64,000 nucleotides of DNA, from contig NW_024468912.1 of NCBI RefSeq assembly GCF_011745365.1, forward strand, positions 186,001 through 250,000, written 5' to 3'. Made by a program: the position numbers and the translations under genes. Positions within the stretch are counted from its first letter, which is position 1; each line of letters begins with the position of its first letter. Below, piece by piece: positions 1 to 12,194 of this stretch. The notes below the pieces were generated by a model. It searched no databases. It was not told where the DNA came from and saw only the letters and a list, made by a program, of their open reading frames with translations. The stretch is from Cryphonectria parasitica EP155. Taxonomy: Eukaryota; Ascomycota; Sordariomycetes; Diaporthales; Cryphonectriaceae.

Positions 1-579
1 AAGACCGGGAATGAGACCGGCCAAGATACTCGTAGTGGAAACCAACGAGTGCATGGAAAATTCACTGACTGCGTAGGTGGTCAGAGTACCAGCAACACCA
101 GATGTGAAAGCATTGATGAAGTTGATCAGCCACATACTGCGCAGATGGAGTGAATTAGTCATCATGGTCTGTGAGAGATGTTGGCCGTAGGGAATTCGAC
201 CACTGTAGCATAGATTCCAGCAAGGCACAGAATAAATGACGACTTACAAGATATAGGCAGTGATCAAATGATTCTTAGACCATACCTGGAGTGTGGCTTC
301 TGCGGCCTGCACCCCAAACTGCAGTTCCTTTTTTCCCTCGACCGAATGCGTTGAAGGGGCGGCGGCATCGGTGGTGTCTACGATCGGGTCGAGCTCTTTG
401 CCGGAGGCGTCTTGCTGCTGCTGCTGCTCGGGATCGTTCTGTTTGCTTTGAACAACTTCCACACCACTGCCAATGTTTCTAAGGCCAATGAGACCTCCTC
501 GGAACTTGAGACCCATTGTGCGAAGCTGGGAGGAGGGCTTGATTGTCCTGATTGCGCTCAAGTATGAGAAATCGACCAA
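1..579 (-). CDS. Siderophore-iron transporter, MFS type (5' part only)
   Basis: N-terminal part of a major facilitator superfamily siderophore-iron importer; the gene runs off the left edge. Exon 1 (579-248) encodes a hydrophilic cytoplasmic N-terminus ending in a segment with WSKNHLITAYI. Splicing out intron 137-247 (GTAAGT...GCAG) joins it in frame to exon 2, which starts MWLINFINAF and continues TTYAVSEFSMHSL, the first transmembrane helix and following segment typical of fungal Sit1/Mir-type transporters. Start could be 579 or the in-frame ATG at 516; the latter gives a length closer to relatives. These proteins take ferric siderophore chelates across the plasma membrane. The family call rests on sequence pattern and the substrate is not predictable. 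A short glutamine run (QQQQQ) is encoded by CTG/TTG-type repeats near 415-430. Confidence 0.75.
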
Positions 580-1610
580 GCCAAGGCGAGGAAAAGAGAT
601 ACACAGCTCATGATAGGAAGGGAAACACGCGGATCAGACTGAAGCGCTCAGTAAGACTATATACTCGCCTGGCACCCCTTTTGTGAGCTTGGCATGCATG
701 CCAAATTTTCTGCCCTCCTCGACCATAGGCGTAACTTCCGATTCTACACGAGACTATGCTGGGCCGAACAGAAATCGGAACGAAAAAGAGGGCCAAACCC
801 GCTTGGCATGTCTCTAAATTAACCTTGAATGCGAGATACGATTTCTTCTGGACTGTCTAGCTTGTCCAGCCCATTTTGTTGGGTCAGGTATGGCCAGAGA
901 CTTCCAATGGAATGCTGCTAAGTCTTATTTTAAGTGGATATGCTTCCCTATATCGTGGGCTAGCTTCTTGTCATGGATTATCTTATCAGATCATCAGATG
1001 TCTTTATGGATCTACCTAACCTCTCTTGGTGAGCCATTAGTCATTAAAACCAACGATCTATCAATCCAACGATCCACAAGCACAGTTCTGGCTCGCTCTG
1101 GCTTACAAACTCGGGGTCAGTGTAAGCTGGAATGTGCAATGTTGGGTTCTGACACCTGGTTCTTGTTACACGGAACTTGCCTCGCTACCTCATATTAAAT
1201 GGTTTGTAATATCATGAACGTTGATCACTTGCGTATTATTGTATCATTTTCTTATTCGAAGTCATTACTACCCAATACTGATGGAAACATAACTGTTTTC
1301 GATATCCTAGAATTCTTGACCAATTGCGGAGTCCATGAGATTCTCAAAGGGATGGAGATTCTGGGGTGCAGGTTTTTTGGTCCAAGTCTCCTTTGAATAT
1401 AACAGAACAGTAAGCGAAGTGTCGTTGAATTAGAATAATTGGATATATTAGGTCTTCGCACATCATGTGTTCAACTAGAGTACGTTTAGCATACGAATAT
1501 ACACTGAAGTGAATATCGAGGTCTAAAATATATTGGCTTGAATTGGTTTTATCTAAGTACTTTTATGAAAAGCTCAACTGCTAGACGACAAACCGTGCAC
1601 TTTGCCATGC
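580..1610. other. Intergenic, no gene seen
   Basis: About 1 kb between the start of the transporter and the 3' end of the secreted-protein gene. Short open frames here show no family resemblance and no splice logic. I see no RNA gene or repeat. Confidence 0.6.
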
Positions 1611-2417
1611 CTAAGAACTAGCAGGAGCAGTGATTTTCTCAATGTACCACTTGAAGTAAGACTCATTAGCAGACGAACAGGCAAAGAAAGATTACGAAGC
1701 ACAACTTACAGTCTTGCCACCGTCGCTAGTGGTAGGCGTCGTGTGGGTGCAGCCGTTCTGGGTGTACATCATGTCGCCATAGCCAGCATCGGCGGGGTCG
1801 AGAGTAATAGTCGTATTCAAATAATACTGGTCCTCTGTAAGGCCTGTGGGGGAGTTGCCGTCTTGATCTTGCAACTCCACCGCCGTATTCCACAACGAGA
1901 AGGCGCCCGATGTCTTTTGGTAAGTAGAAAGGAGAGTGCCAGTGACTGCGTCGTGCATGGTCTGATTCCATAGGTACGTCTCTTTGTCGACCAGAGTGTA
2001 CTTGATGATAATTCCGTTCTCATAGTTGGCGTCGGCCGTCGTCTTGGTGCCCACAAACTGGGTGGTCTGGTCTTGAGCGTTCAGTCCGTAAACCTCGGAT
2101 GAGACGCACCAGGCTGTGTCGGCAGCGGCCTGTCCCTCGCACTCGCTCAGGCCGGAGGGATAGCTGCCAACGACGCTTTGGACTAGGTCACCTGTGGTGT
2201 TTGTGATGCCGATCCAGTTGAACATGTACCCCTTCTGGCCCGAGGGCATTTTCCCAGGGAAAATGGTGCTGGTAGTACCGGTGATCTCGCTTGTAGTCTG
2301 GTAGAAGCCACAGATAGGACCCCATGCAAGGTCCTCTTGTCTCTTGTCAACGAGGGGCTTGGCCGTGGCGGCGGAGGCCAGTAGAGCCAAGATCGAAAGG
2401 TTGAGGTTGGAATGCAT
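1611..2417 (-). CDS. Small secreted protein, function unknown
   Basis: Predicted 248-residue secreted protein. The chosen start (2417) gives a classical signal peptide, MHSNLNLSILALLASAATA, followed by a KPLVDKRQ segment with a Kex2-like KR site. An upstream in-frame ATG would put an implausible extension in front of the signal. The first exon ends in ...GGKT with a GTAAGT donor. Removing intron 1650-1709 replaces the read-through end VSCAS with WYIEKITAPASS and a stop at 1611. The mature part holds several cysteines (CGFY, SECEG, AWCV, NGCTH) and N-glycosylation sequons (NTT, NQT), fitting a disulfide-bonded extracellular protein. I do not recognise the family. It could be a cell-wall or effector-like protein, but nothing in the sequence decides this. 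Confidence 0.7.
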
Positions 2418-2719
2418 GATGTGCAAGAATATAAGTGAGTTGAAAAAAGCGGGTCCAGCCAGTCTCATGAGGCGAAACAAACGTTGTTGGTGTTGTCTGT
2501 CTCGCCATTAGGAGTATGTCTCTATAAGTCTCTTTTTATGTTTCCTGGTCCTTGTTGGTGTGGGTCGTGTCAACGAGTCGAAACAAATGAAATTCTCCGC
2601 CTGCCCCCTCGGTACTTGTCCCTCAATTTCCGCATAAACTTTCGATGAAACATCATTCATGTCGCTAATATGGCAATAATGGAGCTGCAAACCTTAAATT
2701 TGACACTGAATGCGGGTTT

Positions 2720-2782
2720 CCTTCTCTTTCTCTTTCTCTTTCTCTTTCTCTTTCTCTTTCTCTTTCTCTTTCTCTCTCTCCC
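2720..2782. repeat. Pyrimidine hexanucleotide microsatellite (TTTCTC)n
   Basis: About ten tandem copies of TTTCTC on the plus strand, upstream of the secreted-protein gene. Long open frames over it on both strands encode only low-complexity FSFSF or KEKEK runs and are not genes. Confidence 0.9.
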
Positions 2783-3182
2783 TCCTCGTGCAAATTGCAA
2801 TTGCAGCCTTTTCCCTCCTTCGATATCCGCTGATCGTAGCACTAAAAAGAGAAAACATTACGCAACGTTCCTTTTTCTTGGAATCATGCAACCCTTTAGA
2901 TGACCGGCCCCTTCTCTCGGCAGCGATCCGAGCAGTAGATCAACAATACAGCTCAATAGTATAAAGCAAGCGTCCCAGTCGTGTTGGTAGCCGCTGTCGG
3001 AATCATAATTGTCCAGGCCTTCTTCTGCACTGCTTTGGCTACGACAATCGTGTCGCTGATCCTTAGTCTATGCTTTGCAGAGCGCTATAGGCAGTATGTA
3101 GATGTCGAGTAGATCATAAGACAACGCATTAACAACGCATAGATATTATGTGCATCTCTGTCGTCGATCCTACAAAACTCAA

Positions 3183-3520
3183 GAGTCGTCCAACGGGTCT
3201 CTCGGCTCAATCATCAAAAGTGTTTGAACCCGTCGACTCCCAGTGAGCAAGACACCCTTGAGAGAAGGATCACCCCAATACACTACTGGAGAGGATCTAG
3301 GTTCACCTTGTCACCGTTGGCCAGGACAATAATGTCATCTTGGCGGCTGTAGTATTTGTAGAGATCTGGCTTCGTAGGGTGTTAAGTAAAGAGGTATTTG
3401 GTATAATGAGGATTGTCGCCGGGCAAGGCGTAGATTACGGGCACCGTAGCCCGACTTTCTTCCGTCGCAGGAATGACTACTTCGAAGGTGCCTGTATGGT
3501 CGCTGCTGGACTGTATTTCA
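3183..3520 (-). pseudogene. Decayed adenylation (AMP-binding) domain fragment of an NRPS-like enzyme
   Basis: Read on the minus strand, this stretch gives pieces of an adenylate-forming enzyme in order: a segment with TGTFEVVIPATEESR, then KYLFT, an in-frame stop, [32 protein letters not shown], another stop, and after a frameshift SLKGVLLTGSRRVQTLLMIE. The HPxKPDLxxYxxRxDDIIVLxNG pattern is the conserved A8-like block of NRPS-like and aryl-acid-reductase adenylation domains. The two stops and the shift show it is broken. Weaker resemblance continues down to about 2960 (a segment ending TGTLALYY), but I would not rely on it. No start, carrier or release domain is visible. It is a relic of a larger gene, probably one of the older members of this secondary-metabolism region. 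Confidence 0.75.
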
Positions 3521-4444
3521 TGCTTCAGATTTGGAGTAAATTCGTGGTATTATGCGGCCTAGCAATGAGCGATAGGTAAGACATTCGTTTATAGCGAGTG
3601 GCAAATGATGTACATCTTGGAGAAGGCTTTTTGGGTTATAAGTAAAAGAACGCACTCATGATGGTTTTAGAAGTTTATAGTAAGGTTTTCAGAATCTTTA
3701 AAACCTTATTAATTTAATATGAATGAGTTAAGTAGTCACCGGTAGCATTTTCACTGAAAGTTAAGATATGGAACGTTTTGAATTTCAAGATGTGTTAAAT
3801 ATATTTGCTAGCTCATAAAAGGTAAATGAATCGTCTGTTTGGTTACATTGTTGAAAGTTTATTGTTTTGGTTTCTTATACTTGAAGCCATTATTTAATAT
3901 ATTGAATATGTAGCCTGCATTAATCCAGCTATTGTTCCTTGCAAGTATATCTGCGGTTCCCAGACTCTAGGATCTATGAACCAACCGCAACAAGCCGGTT
4001 TGCCTCGAAACCGTACTGCACGGTCTGATTGACGTTTCTAGAGCTGAAAGACGACATACTGTGCTGATCCACTCGGCCTGCAGAGGTGTAGGCATCTGGT
4101 CAACTCGATCATGTAAGGGGAAAATAATGGCTTCAGTGAGCATTTAAAGATTGGATTGGATTGCCCTCTAGAAAAATGAACAAAAGAAAAACACTCGAAA
4201 GGAGTGTTTTTATACGTGTGAATGGTCAGGGTCAGGGGTCTTTCTCCCCACATCATGGACGGACTTAGTATTAAATGCCAACACTCTGAATAGCTTCACT
4301 GATGGTGTATGCCCGCAATATATATTGGAAGAAATGATTTCTATTGAAGGCCTGTAATACCTAGCGCCGTTGTTGCCATCATGAATGCAGTCAATACTGT
4401 ACGAATTTTGGAATATTTCCTTGAGTGCTTCTTATATATGTCCA
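3521..4444. other. AT-rich intergenic, no gene seen
   Basis: AT-rich, especially 3640-3930, lying 3' of the NR-PKS. No convincing ORF, RNA or repeat. The AT-richness next to a decayed gene is compatible with old mutational decay, but this is inference only. Confidence 0.5.
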
Positions 4445-7400
4445 CTAACACGACGCCACCTCCGACTCTTTCCTGGTGAAGACTTGTTGCACAATACTGC
4501 CGACATTTTCAATATTTGGGCTTTGCATAATGCTGAAGTGATCACCATGAACAGAATGGCAGGCTACCCCAGCCCCTGGCAACAGAACATCCCACGAGTT
4601 TGGGCCATAGTTGCTCCGAGAATTCATAACCCAGTCACTCGTCGGATTTGATGGCACTTGCCCTTGCTGCCCTTGCAGCTCGCGGAACTCCACCCCCACC
4701 GTCTCCCATACCCCATGGCGCGCCCAAATAGCAGTTACACGCGGAACTTTTCGAGCCACTCCTCTGCCGGTGATGGATAACCATGGCTTTGGAGTGTACT
4801 GCTTGAGTGCGCGTAGGGATCCCTCAAAATGTCCCAGATTTGCATTAGTGACACCCCTTTGTTTTCTACCGCCAAGGACTCCCATCCTCTCTAGAAGCTG
4901 TGCCGTCTCACTAGGGAGTGGTGGCAGCGCAGCCGGGCAGGGTGCGTCGATGAGTATGAGGTCCGCCACGACCTCCCCATAATTCTCAGCGAGTTGCATA
5001 GCCACCTCGAACGCATAAACACCGCCGATAGACCACCCACCCAGGTAGTATGGCCCATGTGGTTGGATTGAGCGAATACTCTCGACAAAAATGCTGGCAA
5101 TCTCGTGGACAGAAGCATCCCCATCCCGGAATGCATCTGGATCGTCAAGGAACGGGCTATTGAGCCCATATACTGCAGTCAGCTCGCAGTCGTATTTCTC
5201 AAACCCTGGCAGGAGTCCCATGTAGCTCGCTGCACTGCCAGATCCATCGGGTAAGAGGAACAGATTCATTTTGCGGTACCCAGCACCAGCATGGCGGCTG
5301 AAAAGGAGAACTGGCTGAGAGTGAAGTTCAATCTGATCACTGTTGTCCTCAGGGATCGTAGAAACGTTCTGTATCTCTTTCTCCGCCTTTGGCTCCATGT
5401 CCGATTGAATGTACTCAGGAGGAAATTTGTCTTTTACCACATTTGTAGGCGGTGCTTGCTTCAGTCCCAAGGTTTCCTCCATGGCAGCCATCGTGGGGTT
5501 TTCTGTGAGGAAGAAGCTTGAAGGGAGGCTCAACCCAGTCTGCTTCTTGATAGTTGCCACGATAGACAGAGCAAGCAAACTGTCGACGCCAATGTCGTTA
5601 AGCGGTGTGTTGTTGTCAATCTCCGCAATATTCTTGAGACCAATTTCGTTCACGACAATACGCCACACCTGGTCTCTCACCTGAGCTTTGATATCATCTT
5701 GCTTAGGAACTGCGGACACCACATTCCTAGAAGACACCAAATACTCTCCAGTCTGCGTACTGCTGGCCGGGGTTTGTTGTGGGCCGGTGCCTGGACTATC
5801 TGGAGTGTCGGTGTCAAGGCTTGACAGAAGCATGTGGTCAAGCAGCGATCGATTGACCCGCTGGAATCGAACATTGCGACACAGTGCAATGGTCTCCTCG
5901 TCGGTGAAAACGTAAACATCTCCCATTATCTGACCGGGGTATTTGCGCACTTCTCGCATGCGGACGTGCGTATGATAAGTTTTATCCTCTTCTAGAGGCA
6001 CAGAAAGCCGTATGCTATCCCAGCCGTGAGAGATGTATACCACGTCAGGAGGCGTTTCATCTGAGCCGTTCAGAATGAAACCTGACAGGTGTGCCATGCC
6101 ATCGATCCAGTACGGGTTACAGGTGAAAGACGTTTGAGAAGCAGACGGTGTGTCGAGCCGGACTCGGGCTGTGGCTTCCTGAAGCTTGCTGTCGAGAAAT
6201 ACTTCCTGGATGGCCTGGTATGACGCGGAATAGTCGACTAAAGCACCAAATAACTTGTAGACCATTGGTTTCAGGATACGGTGCACGGGACCTGTGATGG
6301 AGCTGGCGATGAGCTGGTCCATGCGCGCCTGGACGAGGTACCTATGCTGATCCCACTCGGACCGCCATGAATCTGCATCTCCAAATTCTACCAAGCATGT
6401 TGCATGCATCTGCACATGCCTCGGGCTCTTTCTTTCGGAGCTGATCTCGATCTGAACCGCTTCAGATGGCGACCTTTGATAAGCGACCGTGCGGATTATT
6501 TGCTCGGTGTTGCTAGGTTGAACAATCAGAGGTGATTGCACCTGCATCTTTTGAACATCCCAGCCTACAAATGTCTTAGATGCTGCCGAACCTGAGGGGT
6601 CTCTGATTGTTTGAATGTACCGTGCAGCTGTCAAGGCCATCTCTGCATAGAGTGAACTGGGACAAAGCTGAACTCCGTTAACGCGATGGCCGCAGATGAT
6701 TGCGTTGAGATTAGGCTCGAACGGGTCGCTGGTAAACGTGACAGTCATGCTCTCGGCGTCGTAAGTATGATTCTCCATATGGTGGAGACATGTGGTGCTG
6801 AAAACCGGTTCCGCTTGGACAACCTGACGATGAACGCCACCTTTCTTCATGGACCAGTCCCCTTCGTACTGAAGCCAATAGTTCTCCAGGTCAAATGCAT
6901 AGCTGGGAAGATCCAGTAAGCGTAGAGCGGGTTCAAATGGTCGATGATACTCCCGCCAATCGACCTGTAGACCAAATTGGTGGGCCGAGCCTAAAGAGCT
7001 GGACAGCACCTTCCAGTCGCTCTCACCTCGCTTGAGGGACGGGAGGAAAAGGTCTTCGTTATGCGCAGTAACAATTGTGCGAACCATCCCTAGACATGTC
7101 GGCTGGGGTCCCATCTCGATCCAAACACGAGGCCCAGTCACTGTAAATGCCTTTACTGACTGCAAAAACTGGACGCTACCGCGCGTCTGCTGCTTGAGAT
7201 ATGCAGCATCAATACAGTTGTCGCCAGGATGGATGATCCGGCCGCGCGCGGTCGACAGAACGGTGACTTTCGGAGCTGAGAAGGTGGCCTTGCGCGCAAT
7301 CTCGCAATATTCCTCGAGAATTGGATTCATCTGTGAGGAATGGAAAGCAAAGGATACATCCAGGCTGGTGATCTTGACATCTTGAATTGTCTTGAGCCGC

Positions 7401-10400
7401 TGCTGTAGCGCCATCATTTCATCGCGGGGACCCGCAACTACTGTTGATGTCTGACTATTCATGCATGCGATCGCACAACGCTGAAGTCCTGAGCCTCGCA
7501 AGCATTGATCTACTTGCTCGGCTGATAACGAAACGGCCACCATAGCATGTGTGTCTGCCGAGCATTTCTTCATCATGAGGGATGCGCGGTACCCAACGAG
7601 GTACAAACATGTGCTGATGGAAAACACGCCAGCCATGCACAGCGCTGGAAGCTCTCCCAGGCTGTGGCCGATGACAGCGGCTGGCGTAATGCCAAGGCTT
7701 TTCCAAAGAGAGGCGATTGCGAGCTCCATAGCCACGAGAGCCAGCTGCGTCTGAACAGGTGTGAATGGGACACTTGGATTCTTATCGATGATGACTGGTA
7801 GAAACGAAGGGAACCCTTGCGATACGCTCAGGCGTTCCATCCTCAGTATCGCTTCTCGGACATGGGCACATGTGTCAAACAACATTGACGCGAGGCCAGC
7901 GTATTGTGATCCTTGACCTGTGAAGACGAAAACCACCGTCGGAGACTTAGGCGGGCACTTGGTCCAGCTCTCATCTGCGAGGCTGCGCTCAAGGTTCTGC
8001 ACTAGATCCTCTGTCGAAGAAACTGTTGCGGCGTGACGCCAGGCGTGATGGGTACGTCGCGCTGATGTGGTGTATGCAACATCCTCAAGGCGGGTCTCGG
8101 TATGATACCGCAAGAATTTGATCAAGTTGATCGTATTATCGCGGACCGATTTCATTGTCCTTCCCGATAAGGTGACAGTATGATGGCACCGTGAATCAGT
8201 CCCCTCGATGGCACGGTCCGGAGCGTCCTGAAGGACTATGCTGGTATTACCGCCGGCTGCATCAAAGTTATTGATTAGAATAGTTCGCGGGCGGCCCACT
8301 TGACCACTGGTGTTGCGGTGTCGTGGGAATGGTGTCGTGCCACCGAGTGAGAGATGCGTGTTGAGCTGCGACAATGGCGGCAAATCTGGGTTGATCTGGT
8401 CCTTGATGCCAATGTGCGGCGGGAGCATGTCCTGGCGTAGAATTAAGGCCGCCTTGATGAGTGAAGTCACGCCGCTGCCTCCTTCACCATGTCCGAGATT
8501 CGGTTTGACACTGCCGATGTACAGAGGCTGGGATGGGGGACGGCCGCCCTTCGCAAGAGCATCGGTCACCGACGTTGCTTCGATCACGTCACCAGCTTGT
8601 GTGCCAGTGCCGTGCAGCTCGACGTAGTCGACGTCGATAGGCTGGAGACCGGCTTTATCAAGCACGCGATGAAACAACCGCTCCTGCGTTTTTGCATGTG
8701 GATGGGTAATGGAGACGGCCTCGGCAGAATGATTCGTCATAGCAGCCTTTATAACCCCGATGATGTTATCATGGTCCCCTACAGCATCAGCGTATCGCTT
8801 GAGTATGACGACTCCCTAAGAGATTATTAGTTTCAGAATTAGTATCTCTGTAGAAATGATAATGATCGTACTGGCAGGTTTCCCTAGAGGCTAGAGTGGG
8901 GAAAGTCTCGCAGACAGCTCGACGGGGCATCATTCACAAGGATCAAGATGAAAGAAGTTTATACGTACGACTGCGTCAGCGCGACAGTAACCATCAGCAC
9001 CAGCGTCGAATGTCTTGCACCCGCCTGTCGAAGATAGAAAACCGCCGCGGCTCAGGCCCGCGAATACATCAGGTGCGCTCAGGAAATTGACGCCACCACT
9101 TACAGCCATGTCACACTCCTGGGCCAAGAGAGCCGAGACTGCGAGCTGGACAGCTGAAGCACTTGAGGAGCACGCCGTGTCGACCGAATAGCTCGGCCCG
9201 TCGAAACCAAAATGGTACTGTAGGCGCCCCGGTCCAAAAGCGCGCATCCCACCTGGAATGAAGTAGGCATCGATATTCTGGCTTGAGTTGACCTCGCGCC
9301 AATCGTCTCCAGTCTGTCCGATGAACGTGCCTATCGTTTTGGAATTCCCGAGGGCCGTACTTCCCGACATCTCCAGGGCTTCATATACGGCCAGGAGAAG
9401 CATCCTATGCTGGGGGTCTGTTTGTAAGCATTCACGTGGCGACATGTTGAATAGGTGGCGATCAAAGTAACCTGGACGATCAATGAACACCCCGAAAGGC
9501 GTTTTCGTTGAATTCGTCTTGGTTCCTGTTGGGTCGAAGTGGGATGCGAGGTCGAAGCGATCGGATGGTATTGGCCCATGTAAATCACAGCCTTTCTCAA
9601 GCAAATGCCAGAATTCTTCAAGTGTTTCGCTTCCAGGTAGACGGACTGCCATTCCAACAATGGCAACATCATTGGAGCTTGGTTTAGCAGCGAAATTGTC
9701 GTGAAAAAGGCCGGCATTACTAGACTTGACACCAGACTTTTCCAAGGCTTGCTTGATCGACTCCGCCAGGCTGACTGGGCCAATGGAAGCACAGGCCACA
9801 ACTGGAGCTGCGCGCCTTTGTAGGCTTTGTATGGCAGAGTCTAGGCAGATTGGATGTTGGAAGATATCAGCCTGCACTTGGCGTAGCAGGTCCCCGAATG
9901 TCTCGGCAACATACGGCTCTCCAGAGGAGGTCGAGACAAGTGTCTTGTTCTTGACGCTCTGATGCAGCAATGAGGAGCTCACAAAGTCGGTGATTCTGTC
10001 GATTGAAACCTGATCCAAATGTTCGGCATGGTATGCTGCGATGATCGGTAAGGCGATCTTATGAGCCCTGTGAAAAGAAGGAGTCTGGCGGAACAATTTC
10101 TCAGTTGTCGAAGGCGGCCCAGAAATGGTGACACCAGATGGACTGGAGGCGCTCATATACGCCCTGCTGCAGTTACCAAGGCTGAAGGAATTATTGAAGC
10201 TCTCGATAGCCTCTGCTGTCTCTTCCCTGGTCAGGCCTTTCACGTGGAACGCCCAACTCCGGGCCGGTGTTAACGGCTCAATCAACTCGGATCTTGCTGC
10301 AGCCTCAAGGCCAATATTAAAAGCAAGCTGTATAATGTCATCGGAAATCGAGAGAAGCTCGCCCAGATCTCGAGAGCACGCGACAGCCGATGCTGTCAGG

Positions 10401-10854
10401 AGGCCGACACAAACGCCGAACAACACGATTTTAGGATGAGTCGCACCTCGGGTGTCGAATATTGCTGCGTTCTTCTCGGCGTGACTGCTTCGTCGACTCG
10501 AGATATTAGATACCATCTTCTATCAAACGATGACTATGTTTCTGGGTTCTCGTACACGATAAAGTAGCCAAGCTGCACAACACAGAGGAGAGCGGCGGCA
10601 AGTGCTGGAGAGCCACTGAAGCATTCTTTCTCGAGCTCCAAAGCCAACTCTAGCAACGAGGTTACCGGCGAAAGTCTCGGTTTGAAAGCAGGAGAGGTTC
10701 GCTTCAATGCCAGCTTCATCTTTCGCATGCTTCGAGTAAAGAGGAGCTGCAAGTTGTCGTGGTGTGGCACAAGTTTGTTCAGTTCCTGGAGTGCTTCGGC
10801 AATATTCCCTGTCTGATCTCCAAATAGGAGCACTATATCTGCCTTTGGAGACAT
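4445..10854 (-). CDS. Non-reducing polyketide synthase (SAT-KS-MAT-PT-ACP-TE)
   Basis: Iterative type I PKS of about 2062 residues in three exons: 10854-10556, 10487-8969 and 8815-4445 (introns 10488-10555 and 8816-8968). Domains in order: SAT (residues 1-350) with the GxCxG active-site motif read as FGVCVGLL; KS (about 375-800) with DTACSSS, HGTGTQAGD and GHGEGG; malonyl transacylase with GHSLGE near 988; product template with catalytic-type His in CGHRVNG near 1313; a single ACP with GVDSLL near 1680; thioesterase/Claisen-type cyclase with GWSIGG near 1864 and a C-terminal HGDHFS. There are no KR, DH, ER or MT domains, so an aromatic polyketide is expected. A junction at 8969/8815 restores RADAVGVVILKR, a standard KS block. 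The first intron junction is less certain. It diverges from the membrane-protein gene at 12195. Starter unit and product are not predictable by eye. Confidence 0.93.
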
Positions 10855-12194
10855 GTTTGCTTTCCAATGCCAGAGAGATGAGGCTGTGAACAGGAATTCG
10901 ACAGGATACTGATGATGGCCGTGGCCTATGTATCCTTAATATTCTCATTTCTTTCTCAGACAATACAATTTACTTACACATCGATTCGTTATCATGCGGC
11001 TCAAAGGTATTGATCCCGTCGAAATTTCTCCGTAATTTTCCTTCTATCGCCCCATATCTGTGCCTCTGTAATACACAAACCTCTTCTAGTGCGTACGGCA
11101 TCTTAGGCGTCATCCCTACCCGCGGCCGTAGGTTGTCTCGCCCCCAAATTTGGACAGCGAGCTGGCACTGCGCCATTAGGCTCCAGCGTGATATCCGGAA
11201 AACGTCCCAATATAGAAGTGACCAGACTTTGTCTTCTGCCAAACAGTCAGCATGTATAATCGGTCCGACAAGTCGATCCACGAAACTCGCATTTTCCTTC
11301 ATCTGCTTTCTGCCTTCATCTGCTTTCTGACTTTTCAAATCCCGGGTCGCCGATACCCGATGCTACAATTCGAGACTCGTCTTCCTATTCTTTTCAATCC
11401 AAGTTGTTCATTAGCAGCGGATATATATCTGACTTCCACCGTTTGAACTTTGTATAATAGTATAAGACTAGTTTGCTCGTCAAATAGAGAATTGTCTACG
11501 GTAGTTCATTAGCCTTTGATTGTCAGTATTCATTAATGTCGCTTCTGTACTCTGCCCCCAGACCCTCGTATAACCCCAACTATTTCATCTATTTGCAACT
11601 CTACAGGCACGTTGGTCGGCTCCAAGTCGTTCTCATCCATTTCACAGTTCCTACTTTGATTGTTTATTTGGTACTTGCATTGATTCATTATGAATGAATC
11701 AACGCAAAATGTCTTGGAAGGGCCCGGACCAATCCTCGGATTTGTCCAATTGACCCAATTTACGCTCCTGATGCAGTGGAACTCGGTAAGGTTTGGCACT
11801 ACTGAATCATAGCAAATGTCCGTTCAGATCCAATAGCTGCATAACAGGTTAAGAGCTGTAGCCATCTCAGACCCCCCCCCCCCCCAATGGTGTACCAAAG
11901 GGACTTAAAGGTATCGAGATCGGATAATGAGAAGGGGTGTGGGACCGGAAGCAATGATTGGCGTGGTCGCATGGCGCAGGATCAGGATCAATACTACACC
12001 AAAGGTGGCTGACATGCATTATCCGACTAGCCTAGGCGATGCCCAACTCCCGGAGGCAAATTCTTTTCCAACACTTGGTCACAACCCTCATGACTCCACA
12101 ATACAAGTATCCTACGTTGGGAGATTCCTCGGAGAAATCAAGTGGCCGTATCGTCTATTCTCATATTATTGATCATACACTGTCATTGGCAAAG
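10855..12194. promoter_or_regulatory. Divergent intergenic region between NR-PKS and membrane-protein gene
   Basis: 1.34 kb separating two divergently transcribed starts, so it must hold both promoters. A run of 14 C lies at 11872-11885. I could not identify a convincing repeated regulator site. Open frames here have no family resemblance; one running into the downstream gene from 12039 is only an upstream extension. Confidence 0.5.

Noticed and set aside
2657..2964. Several overlapping frames across the TTTCTC repeat
   Set aside because: They encode only repeat-derived FSFSF or KEKEK runs.
12039..12194. N-terminal extension of the rhodopsin-like protein
   Set aside because: The extension is hydrophilic and atypical; the ATG at 12195 directly precedes the normal family N-terminus.
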